A DNA stretch of 43,370 nucleotides from Terriglobia bacterium (GTDB lineage: Bacteria > Acidobacteriota > Terriglobia > UBA7540). This document shows, in pieces, positions 35,064 to 41,469 of the stretch (within the stretch, counting starts at the first letter, position 1; each line of letters starts with the position of its first letter). The DNA lies in NCBI GenBank assembly GCA_020072925.1, contig JAIQGA010000138.1, forward strand, positions 1 to 43,370, in the 5' to 3' direction. Both the position numbers and the translations under genes were made by a program. The notes beneath the pieces were generated by a model that was not told where the DNA came from, did no database searches, and saw only the letters and a list, made by a program, of their open reading frames with translations.

Positions 35064-35092
35064 ACTATACTGTGTGCAACACAGTATGTCAA
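35064..35092 (-). promoter_or_regulatory. padR promoter with palindromic operator in the spacer
   Basis: Minus strand: TTGACA (complement of 35087-35092), 17-nt spacer, TATAGT (complement of 35064-35069), then seven bases to the ATG. The spacer is a palindrome, ATACTGTGT - 3 nt - ACACAGTAT (35067-35087), overlapping both boxes: the probable PadR binding site. Confidence 0.85.
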
Positions 35093-35160
35093 GACGGAAA
35101 AATGTCCATCAACGGCCGCCCGTGGTGCGTTGTCGGTGGTCAGTCGTCAGTGGTAGCGGC

Positions 35161-35244
35161 GTAGCGCGGAGTTGTCGTTCAACTCCGCGGCTCTTCATCT
35201 TCCGCAATCAAAAGCTGCAGCCTTGAAGAACAAGGCTGCGCTAC
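35161..35244. repeat. Palindromic element G, copy 1
   Basis: Ends GTAGCGC (35161) and GCGCTAC (35244). Two internal hairpins: GCGGAGTT / AACTCCGC and GCAGCCTTG / CAAGGCTGC. GTCAGT heptamers lie just upstream (35138-35153). A second copy is at 35904-35987. Confidence 0.85.
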
Positions 35245-35255
35245 TCGCTGCCATC

Positions 35256-35552
35256 TCAGGCAGTGGTCAGTTCCCAGCGGCGGGCGAGGGTGGCGAGGGA
35301 ATCCGCGTAGGCAGGCCAATCGTGCAAAGTTGCCGGATCGAAGTCTGCGCCGTTGGGCCAGACCAGGGTATGGACCTCGGGATCGATTTTTACCTGGTTG
35401 AAGAGTGCCAGGTCGCGGAGCGGCCCGAAAAGCTCTCCGGCCAGAACCGGCCGGAAATCGATGAGCTGTTCCGTGCCGTCGTCAAAGCCCACCCGAAGCG
35501 TGTAAGGCTTCAGGACCTGAACTGACTGGACGCGATAGATGGGATGAACCAT
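35256..35552 (-). CDS. DUF2442 protein (antitoxin-like partner)
   Basis: A 98-aa DUF2442 protein: YRVQSVQVLKPYTLRVGFDD, GTEQLIDFRPVL, then VHTLVWPNGADFDPATLHDW. Such proteins often sit beside DUF4160 proteins and are treated as putative toxin-antitoxin pairs. The ATG at 35552 lies eight bases after the stop of a broken DUF4160 gene on the same strand. Function is inferred from pairing only. Confidence 0.85.
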   Translation of the reverse strand: MVHPIYRVQSVQVLKPYTLRVGFDDGTEQLIDFRPVLAGELFGPLRDLALFNQVKIDPEVHTLVWPNGADFDPATLHDWPAYADSLATLARRWELTTA

Positions 35553-35560
35553 AGCAATCT

Positions 35561-35830
35561 CTATTCTAGTGGTTTTATGGGCGAAGGTCTTCTCCCTTGT
35601 TGCAGCAGGTTCCAATCGGCAAGCAACTCCTCGCGATGAAGTTCCACCCAGGCTTCTACAAGCCTCTGCTAACGCTTCGGCAATCCTCCGCCGATCATTT
35701 CGAGCGGTTCGATGCTGTAGATCGCCACCTCGTTCTGGTAGTAGGCATGGAAATGCGGCAGGTGGTGGGGCGCCTGAGGTTCGGCGAACATGCGGATGAT
35801 GATCCCAAAAAACCGGCTCAGTTCCGGCAC
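35561..35830 (-). pseudogene. DUF4160 gene with in-frame amber stop
   Basis: From GTG at 35830: MPELSRFFGIIIRMFAEPQ, HHLPHFHAYYQNEVAIYSIE, MIGGGLPKR, then TAG (35669-35671), then QRLVEAWVELHREELLADWN and a normal end (RPSPIKPLE). The reading frame is otherwise intact over 89 codons, so one substitution is enough to explain it. DUF4160 proteins are about 80-90 aa and are paired with DUF2442, as here. The truncated 53-residue product keeps the PHFHAYY motif, but its C-terminal helix is lost. Confidence 0.85.
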
Positions 35831-35903
35831 GACGCCATTCTACCCCAATTCCGCTGACGGAATGCACGAGGCCAGGTATTGCACCTGCGCTTCCGAAAGC
35901 AGG

Positions 35904-35987
35904 GTAGCGCGGAGTTGTTCTATGACTCCGCGGCTCTCAATCTTGGGGAAGCCAGAGCCGCAGCCTTGAACGAGGCGGCTGCGCTGG
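35904..35987. repeat. Palindromic element G, copy 2
   Basis: Same layout as 35161-35244: GTAGCGC end, GCGGAGTT / GACTCCGC hairpin, then GCAGCCTTG / GAGGCGGCTGC. Roughly 70-75% identical to copy 1. Both are followed by CATCTCAGG and a DUF2442-like 3' end. Confidence 0.8.
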
Positions 35988-35991
35988 CATC

Positions 35992-36030
35992 TCAGGGAAG
36001 GGTAAGTTTCCAGCGTCGGGCGGGGGCCTT
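35992..36030 (-). pseudogene. Possible 3' remnant of a second DUF2442 gene
   Basis: Minus strand reads APARRWKLTLP then TGA, against LARRWELTTA then TGA at the end of the DUF2442 gene at 35256. It is next to element G copy 2, just as the intact gene is next to copy 1. Only about a dozen codons support it. Confidence 0.3.
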
Positions 36031-36074
36031 AGCCCGGCGGCATTGGCGGGAGAACGGATTCGAGATCGAAGATT

Positions 36075-36443
36075 TCAGGATTGGAAGACCGGCAAATTTC
36101 GGACTTGGACACCGGACTCGGTGACGGTGACCATTGCGCCCGACTTCAGGTCATCGCCACAGCGCTCAAGAACCGCAGCAAGAAGTTCCGCCAACTGCAC
36201 AGCGCGCAGGCCTTCGATACGGATGCGAATCACGGACGGCCCCGCAGCCCTCGAAAGAGCTAATAGTGTGTGGAAGTCCGCGTCCAGGGTGATGATGACT
36301 TGGCTGTGTTGGCGGGCGTGACTGAGGATGGTTCGGTCATCTGCGTCAGCAAGACCTATGTTTCCGACGTGTTCGGCTTCGAGACCCGCGTCACGCAAAC
36401 AGGATACGGTAGTGCGTGGAAGGCCCTGATCAAGAAGCAGCAT
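36075..36443 (-). CDS. DUF5615 PIN-like toxin
   Basis: A 122-aa PIN-like protein. The acidic residues of a PIN-type nuclease site are visible: LLLDQGLPRTT near the start, LADADDRTILSHA in the middle, and VIITLDADFHTLL. DUF5615 proteins paired with DUF433 form putative toxin-antitoxin modules, with this partner as the RNase-like toxin. Its ATG overlaps the DUF433 stop (ATGA at 36443-36446), so the pair is translationally coupled. The gene appears intact. Confidence 0.88.
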   Translation of the reverse strand: MLLLDQGLPRTTVSCLRDAGLEAEHVGNIGLADADDRTILSHARQHSQVIITLDADFHTLLALSRAAGPSVIRIRIEGLRAVQLAELLAAVLERCGDDLKSGAMVTVTESGVQVRNLPVFQS

Positions 36444-36676
36444 CAGCGGGCGTTGACTGGCGGCAGGATCTTGTCGTCAAGATAAGTGGCAGCAAAGGCG
36501 AGCGCTTGGCGAATATCTTTGTCTTCAAGCTCTGGGTACTCGCGCTTGAGTTCAGTGCGGTCAGGATAGATGGCGAGTGCCTCGAGCACACGACGCACAG
36601 TCAGGCGCATGTTGCGAATGCACGGCTCCCCGTTCAACCGCCCCGGGTCACTTGTGATGCGATCGAACTTTGCCAC
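36443..36676 (-). CDS. DUF433 antitoxin
   Basis: A 77-aa DUF433 protein with a helix-turn-helix-like core: DRITSDPGRLNGEPCIRNMR, LTVRRVLEALAIYPDRTELK, then DKDIRQALAFAATYLDD. It is the usual upstream partner of DUF5615. The start is GTG at 36676, supported by GGGGAGG eight bases upstream. It probably neutralises the downstream protein and may autorepress (inference). Confidence 0.88.
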   Translation of the reverse strand: MAKFDRITSDPGRLNGEPCIRNMRLTVRRVLEALAIYPDRTELKREYPELEDKDIRQALAFAATYLDDKILPPVNAR

Positions 36677-36755
36677 GGCCTTGACCTCCCCTCTGAGATT
36701 CTACCTTGGGTCAGCCAAAAAGCAAACGAGAAGGGAGAAAGGCAGGATTTAGGAT

Positions 36756-36868
36756 CTAGTGCTCCAGTTCCTCGTTGAGCTTGAGCCTCATCGCCGGAGT
36801 TCCGCGGGGATTTTGATGTAGCGCTCGCGCGCCATCTCCGGACCGTAGGCGATGCAGGCGAGGACGTC
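36756..36868 (-). pseudogene. Remnant of a second DUF433-DUF5615 pair
   Basis: From 36868 the minus strand reads DVLACIAYGPEMARERYIKI then PAELRR and TGA (36788), the C-terminal end of a DUF433 protein. Overlapping it by ATGA is MRLKLNEELEH then TAG (36756), the first residues of a DUF5615 protein (usually MRLKLDENL). The DUF433 part is cut exactly where a heptamer array begins; the DUF5615 part stops after 11 codons. Confidence 0.7.
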
Positions 36869-37016
36869 TGAATGATGAATGCGGAATGATGATGGATGAA
36901 CATCAAAGGATGAAAGGAAAAGTGTAAGGGGTGAAGTGTAACGAAGGATGAAAGCGGAACAGCAGGACAGCCGTTGCCCAGTCCCGAGTCCCCAGTCCCT
37001 AATCCCTAATCCCTGC
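36869..37016. repeat. Heptamer arrays, words GAATGAT/GAAGTGT and CYARTCC
   Basis: First part 36869-36958: GAATGAT, GAATGCG, GAATGAT, AAAGGAT, AAAGTGT, GAAGTGT and decayed units. Second part 36975-37016: CCAGTCC, CGAGTCC, CCAGTCC, CTAATCC, CTAATCC. It occupies most of the gap 36869-37124; the rest is A-rich with no gene. Confidence 0.8.
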
Positions 37017-37124
37017 CTTTCGGACTTGCTGCCCCTAACTGTAGTGGTAAAGCGTGGGAGCAGCCACAAACTGGGGCGTGTCAATCCGTCCTCGCTAACC
37101 CCTTAAAAAAAATGAAAAAACCCC

Positions 37125-37153
37125 TTGACAAGCCCTCCTAGTGAGCTTATAGT
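37125..37153 (+). promoter_or_regulatory. Sigma-70-type promoter of the dcw cluster
   Basis: TTGACA (37125-37130), 17-nt spacer, TATAGT (37148-37153). Expected start near 37160, leaving a leader of about 108 bases before mraZ. An A-rich tract (37104-37120) upstream could act as an UP element. Confidence 0.88.
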
Positions 37154-37162
37154 CCGTGGTCG

Positions 37163-37189
37163 AAAGTGGTAGAAAGTAGAAAAAAGTAG
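37163..37189 (+). promoter_or_regulatory. MraZ box repeats
   Basis: Three direct repeats at 10-bp period: AAAGTGG (37163), AAAGTAG (37173), AAAGTAG (37183), each followed by a 3-nt spacer; a degenerate fourth (TCCGTGG) starts at 37153. This matches the AAAGTG(T/G)-N3 operators known for mycoplasma MraZ. It lies at the transcription start, fitting autoregulation. Confidence 0.75.
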
Positions 37190-37267
37190 AACCTATTGTC
37201 GAGATTGGGCCCGTTCTGACGGACCTGGGACGCGCGAAATCACCGCGGCGTTTTGGGGGCGCCCGCA

Positions 37268-37708
37268 ATGCTGCGCGGCAATTATCCAGCGACGGTGGAT
37301 GGCAAAGGGCGGCTGAAGATCCCGACTGCGTTCAAGGCCTATCTGGACGAAAACTTCGGTCAGGACTTCTACGTAACTAGCCTCGACGGTCAGTCGGCCC
37401 GCATCTACCCGTTCCCGGTGTGGCGCGAGATCGAGGAAAAGCTGGCGGCAGTGCCCTCCATGAACAAGTCCAAGAAGCGCTTCCTGGACCGCACGAACTA
37501 TTGGGGGCAGCAGGTGCGCGCCGACGCGCAGGGGCGGGTCCTGATTCCCGCGCATTTGCGCGAGTCGGCGGCGATGCGCGGGGAAGTGGCGGTGCTCGGT
37601 TACCTGAATTACCTCGACGTCTGGAACGCCGCGAATTATCGCGAGCACCTCGATCGCGAGCCGTTGACCGATGACGACCTGGAGAACCTGGGAAGCCTTG
37701 GGATTTAG
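37268..37708 (+). CDS. mraZ: Transcriptional regulator MraZ
   Basis: A 146-aa protein with two SpoVT/AbrB-like swapped-hairpin domains. MLRGNYPATVDGKGRLKIPT opens the first; QVRADAQGRVLIPAHLRESA opens the second. The conserved DxKGR and DxQGR motifs contact DNA. MraZ forms a ring that binds repeats upstream of its operon; such repeats are at 37163-37189. The ATG at 37268 is used; an upstream TTG (37253) is possible. The stop (TAG at 37706) borders a heptamer array. Confidence 0.96.
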   Translation: MLRGNYPATVDGKGRLKIPTAFKAYLDENFGQDFYVTSLDGQSARIYPFPVWREIEEKLAAVPSMNKSKKRFLDRTNYWGQQVRADAQGRVLIPAHLRESAAMRGEVAVLGYLNYLDVWNAANYREHLDREPLTDDDLENLGSLGI

Positions 37709-37766
37709 CGATTGACGATTGTCGATTGACGATTGAAGAAGACCAGAGATTGTCGATTGATGATTG
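37703..37766. repeat. Heptamer array, word CGATTGA
   Basis: CGATTGA, CGATTGT, CGATTGA, CGATTGA, then a short insert, then CGATTGA, TGATTGA; the block ending AGAAG occurs twice. It begins at the mraZ stop codon. Confidence 0.85.
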
Positions 37767-38717
37767 AAGAAGCTTCCGCTATTCGCGCCGAGGTTCGCAG
37801 AACTCGAATTGGGAGTTGGAATGCCTTGGGAAATGAGGAAACACCGAAGCAGGATGATTCCCGAGTCCCGAGTGGCGAATCACGAGTCCCCAGTCCCGAC
37901 ACCCGACACCCCACGCCCGACACCCGGATTCTCCACGTTCCGGCGCTCTTGCGGGAGACGATTGAGTATCTTGCGGTCAAGCCGGGCGGGCATTACATCG
38001 ACGCCACGTTGGGAGCGGGAGGGCACGCGGAAGCGCTGCTGGAGCGGCTCGAAACCGGCACGCTGCTGGGTATAGACCGCGACCCCCGAACTCGAAGCGT
38101 TACACGCCGCAGGCGGACAGCCGCCTGTCGACGGCGTGCTCGCCGATCTGGGCGTGAGCTCGATGCAGCTCAACGACGCTTCGCGCGGATTCAGTTTTAT
38201 GTGGCCGGGGCCGCTGGATATGCGCATGGACCCCTCCACGCTGCGCACCGCGGATGAGATCGTGAATCATCTGTCGGAGCGAGACCTGGCCGATCTGATT
38301 TACAAGTTGGGGGAAGAGCGCCACTCGCGCCGCATCGCGCGAGCCATTGTGAAGGGCCGTCCGTATCGAACAACCACCGAACTGGCGCAGGTCCCCTCCC
38401 GGGCGGCCCTTTACCACCTTCATCCCGCCACGCGCACGTTTCTGGCGTTGCGCCTGGCGGTGAACGAGGAGTTGGAAAATTTGCGCGCCTTTCTGGCGGC
38501 GGCCCTGGGCGTCCTGCAGCCCGGCGGCCGCGTGATCATGCTGAGTTACCACTCGCTGGAAGACCGGCTGGTGAAACAGGCTTTCCAGGCGTGGCAGCAC
38601 GAAGGGCGGGCGCGCATCATCACGCGCAAAGTGGTTCGTCCCAGCGCGGAAGAAGTGCAGGCCAACCCCCGCGCACGCAGCGCTCGACTGCGTGTGGCGG
38701 AGAAGATCAGGAATTAG
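37760..38717 (+). pseudogene. rsmH: rsmH (16S rRNA m4C1402 methyltransferase), frameshifted
   Basis: N-terminal frame: [44 protein letters not shown], the SAM-binding part. Near 38088 sense shifts: [62 protein letters not shown] and ANPRARSARLRVAEK, the rest of RsmH. Between IDRDP and DLGVSS relatives have about 37 residues; here about 14, so roughly 70 nt are missing plus the frame change. RsmH methylates C1402 of 16S rRNA. No ATG lies near HVPALL: the nearest in frame (37760) adds about 55 residues, many translated from a heptamer array. The stop TAG lies in the next array. Confidence 0.85.
37857..37933. repeat. Heptamer array, words CGAGTCC and CGACACC
   Basis: CGAGTCC, CGAGTGG, CGAATCA, CGAGTCC, CCAGTCC, CGACACC, CGACACC, CCACGCC, CGACACC. 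It is in the same frame as rsmH and would encode Ser/Arg/Pro/Asp/Thr-rich sequence if translated. Confidence 0.85.
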
Positions 38718-38790
38718 GGATTAGGGATTAGGGATTAGGAAGGCGACATACCAAGTCCCAATACCCAAGCCCCTGATCCCCAGCACCCAG
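38711..38790. repeat. Heptamer arrays, words GGGATTA and CAAGYCC
   Basis: GAATTAG, then GGATTAG in three copies (38711-38739), then degenerate CAAGTCC, CAATACC, CAAGCCC, CTGATCC, CCAGCAC. The rsmH stop codon is in the first unit. It lies between rsmH and ftsL inside the dcw cluster. Confidence 0.85.
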
Positions 38791-38801
38791 AGTTCAGAAT
38801 C

Positions 38802-39293
38802 ATGGCAACAGTATCTTTGGCACTTCCCAGGGCAAGGCGACGGACGAGAAACGAACCGGCGGCGGGCCGGGCGAGTTTCCCGGAAATCTACTTCGTCAAG
38901 CACATCGACAACTCGCGCCTGAGACGCGAGGTTGACCTGGAGAAACGCCGCGAATGTTACGGTCTGCTGGTAATGGGCATTCTGGTTTTTCTTTTTGGTT
39001 TGCTCATTGCGCGGCAGCATTTCCAGTGCGTGCGGAACGGCTACGAGATTGAGCAGCTCAAGAGCGAGCAGGCGACATTTGAGCAGTGGAATCGCCAGTT
39101 GCGCCTCGAGAAGGCGTCTCTGGCCGACCCGCAAAGGATCGACACGCTGGCGCGGAGGGACCTTGGCCTGGTCTCGCCCCGGCCGCAGCAGGTAATTCAA
39201 ATGGGCGGCGCGGCGGGAGCGACCAGCGCCGAGAGTCCCCAGTTGGCGCGGAATTTTTCGATGGAGAGCGGGGGAGCCCCTCGCGTGCGGTAG
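38802..39293 (+). CDS. ftsL: Cell division protein FtsL-like
   Basis: A 163-aa bitopic membrane protein. A cytoplasmic basic N terminus (RARRRTRNEP, then REVDLEKRRECYG) precedes one TM helix at about 54-72 (LLVMGILVFLFGLLIA). A short periplasmic coiled coil follows (YEIEQLKSEQATFEQWNRQL), then RIDTLARRDLGLVSPRPQQV. Such proteins bind FtsB/DivIC and FtsI in the divisome. Identified mainly by size, topology and position between rsmH and ftsI. The ATG is at 38802. A low-complexity tail follows the conserved part. Confidence 0.85.
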   Translation: MATVSLALPRARRRTRNEPAAGRASFPEIYFVKHIDNSRLRREVDLEKRRECYGLLVMGILVFLFGLLIARQHFQCVRNGYEIEQLKSEQATFEQWNRQLRLEKASLADPQRIDTLARRDLGLVSPRPQQVIQMGGAAGATSAESPQLARNFSMESGGAPRVR

Positions 39294-39297
39294 TGCG

Positions 39298-41397
39298 ATG
39301 TCGTCTCGCGCGTCGCCGGCAAGTCCGGCCCATACCGACAGGTCGCGCGTACCAAGCCGGGGTCTGTTGCTGAGCGGCTTTCTGGTTTTGTGGATGCTCG
39401 GGATCCTGGCGCGGCTTTACGACCTGCAGGTGATTCAGTATGTGGATCTGCTGGCGCGCGCCCAGCGGCAGCGCCAACGCACCATCGAGATCGCGCCCGA
39501 GCGCGGCACGCTCTTCGACCGGCAGATGAATCCGCTGGCCATGAGCCTGGGGGTGGATTCGGTGTTCGCGGTGCCCAGCGAAATCCCCGAGCCGGAAACG
39601 GTGGCCAGGTTGCTGGCCCCGGTGCTGGGGCTCGAGGCGGGCGACCTGGCGGGACGCTTCCAGGCCTTTCATTCCTTCTGCTGGGTGAAACGCAAGGTGA
39701 GCACCCAGGAAGCCACGCGCGTGCGGGAGTTGAATTTGAAGGGGATCTATTTCCAGCGGGAAACGCAACGCTTCTACCCCAAGGCCGATCTCGCCTCGCA
39801 GGTTGTAGGCTACTTGGGTATGGATGACCGGGGGCTGGGAGGGCTCGAGTATTCTCTCGATAACTCCGTCCGGGGGACGCCGGGGCGCGTCCTGCTGGCC
39901 ACCGACGCGCGCCACCGCTCCTTCCATTCCACCACCTGGCCCGGACAGCCCGGCAAGAACGTCGTCCTGACATTGGATGAGAAGATTCAGTACATCGCCG
40001 AGAAGGCCCTGGCGGCAGGCGTGGAAAAGTACCACGCGACCGGCGGAACGGCCGTTGTCCAGAACCCCAACACGGGGGAAATCCTGGCCATCGCCAACGA
40101 GCCGACGTTCAATCCCAATGAGTACCAAAAGAGTCCCCCCGAGGCGCTCGCGGATCGCGGCGTCAGTTGGGTGTTCGAGCCCGGCTCGACCTTCAAGCTG
40201 GTCGCCGTCGCCGCGGCGCTGGAAGAGAAGCTGACTAATCCCGACGAGATCATCAACTGCCAGAACGGCGCCATCGTCCTGGCGGGGCACACCATCCACG
40301 ACCACAAGCGCTACGGCGACTTGAGCGTCACCGACGTGCTGGTGAACTCCAGCGACGTGGGCGTGATCAAGTTGGGGCTGCGCCTGGGCGAAGACCGCCT
40401 GTACAAGTACATCCGGGATTTCGGCTTCGGCGCGAAAACGGACGTGGAGCTTCCCGGCGAAGAGCGCGGGCTCCTGCGGCCTCCTAACCGCTGGTCGGGG
40501 ATTTCCATCGGCGAGATTTCAATGGGCCAGGAAATCGGCGTGACCGCGCTGCAATTGGTCGCCGCCTATTCCGCCATCGCCAACGGTGGCATTCTGTTCG
40601 AGGCGCGCATCGTGCGCGACATCTTTCAGGGCACGGCGCACGAAACGCCTGCCCCCGCCTCCGGCCGTCGCGTAGTGAGCGAACGGACCGCGGGGATGTT
40701 GAAAGAGATGCTGGCCGCGGTCGTGGAGCGCGGCACGGGCAAGCCGGCGCGGCCCGCCGGATACTCGGCCGCCGGCAAGACGGGCACCGCGCAAAAGATT
40801 GATCCTTCCGGCGCTTATTCGCATTCGCATTACGTCGCATCATTCATTGGCCTCGCCCCTGTGGGGAAACCCGTGGTGACCATTCTGGTGGCCATCGACT
40901 CTCCTGTGGGGGCTATTTATGGGACAGAGGTGGCAGCTCCGGTGTTCAGGTCTATCGCAGAGCAGACTCTTAATTACCTCGATACTCCGCAGGACAATCC
41001 CTCCCGGTGGCCTCAGGTTATCTCCTCCGACCTTGCGCAGCCGGCCGTCCAGAAGCGTGCTAGCCGTGCGGGACACCTTCCTAACGACCACGAGCTTACT
41101 GGAGCTGCCCCCTCACCCGTTCACCCCGCGACGTACTCACCGACTCCTCCCGCCGGGGATGCGGCCGTCCGCCCGGCGAGCTACCCGCCGGCAGCCGCCA
41201 CGATGATGCTGGACGAAGGGCCGCTGGTTAAAGTTCCCGATTTTTCCAGTCTTCCGGCGCGCCTGGTGGCAGAAGAGTGCCAGAAGCTGGGCTTGGAGTT
41301 GAATCTCTCCGGCTCCGGCCTGGTGGTTGAGCAAAAGCCGGCAGCCGAAACGCGCGTGCCGGAACGAACCCGCATCTGGGTTCGCTTGGCGCGTTAG
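39298..41397 (+). CDS. ftsI: Penicillin-binding protein FtsI with PASTA domain
   Basis: A 699-aa class B transpeptidase for septal peptidoglycan. One TM helix near 22-42 (GLLLSGFLVLWMLGILARL) anchors it. The dimerisation region (APERGTLFDRQMNPLAMSLG) follows. The transpeptidase domain has Ser297 in the STFK motif, S-S-D at 351-353 where most have S-x-N, and KTGT at 494. A long Pro/Ala linker (about 590-645) leads to one PASTA domain (VKVPDFSSLPARLVAEECQK). It begins four bases after the ftsL stop. The D at the second motif is probably tolerated, as I recall it in relatives, but deserves a check. Confidence 0.94.
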   Translation: MSSRASPASPAHTDRSRVPSRGLLLSGFLVLWMLGILARLYDLQVIQYVDLLARAQRQRQRTIEIAPERGTLFDRQMNPLAMSLGVDSVFAVPSEIPEPETVARLLAPVLGLEAGDLAGRFQAFHSFCWVKRKVSTQEATRVRELNLKGIYFQRETQRFYPKADLASQVVGYLGMDDRGLGGLEYSLDNSVRGTPGRVLLATDARHRSFHSTTWPGQPGKNVVLTLDEKIQYIAEKALAAGVEKYHATGGTAVVQNPNTGEILAIANEPTFNPNEYQKSPPEALADRGVSWVFEPGSTFKLVAVAAALEEKLTNPDEIINCQNGAIVLAGHTIHDHKRYGDLSVTDVLVNSSDVGVIKLGLRLGEDRLYKYIRDFGFGAKTDVELPGEERGLLRPPNRWSGISIGEISMGQEIGVTALQLVAAYSAIANGGILFEARIVRDIFQGTAHETPAPASGRRVVSERTAGMLKEMLAAVVERGTGKPARPAGYSAAGKTGTAQKIDPSGAYSHSHYVASFIGLAPVGKPVVTILVAIDSPVGAIYGTEVAAPVFRSIAEQTLNYLDTPQDNPSRWPQVISSDLAQPAVQKRASRAGHLPNDHELTGAAPSPVHPATYSPTPPAGDAAVRPASYPPAAATMMLDEGPLVKVPDFSSLPARLVAEECQKLGLELNLSGSGLVVEQKPAAETRVPERTRIWVRLAR

Positions 41398-41469
41398 CAC
41401 GCGGCGCCGCGTAGACCTCCCGCGGCCGTGGCCTCCGCGCCCGCACGGCTGTTATAATGCGAGAGGAAA

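Noticed and set aside
17927-38740. Telomere-like or eukaryotic contamination from GGGATTA and CTAATCC runs
   Set aside because: The unit is 7 nt, not the 6-nt telomere unit, and the flanking genes are typical bacterial genes in operons.
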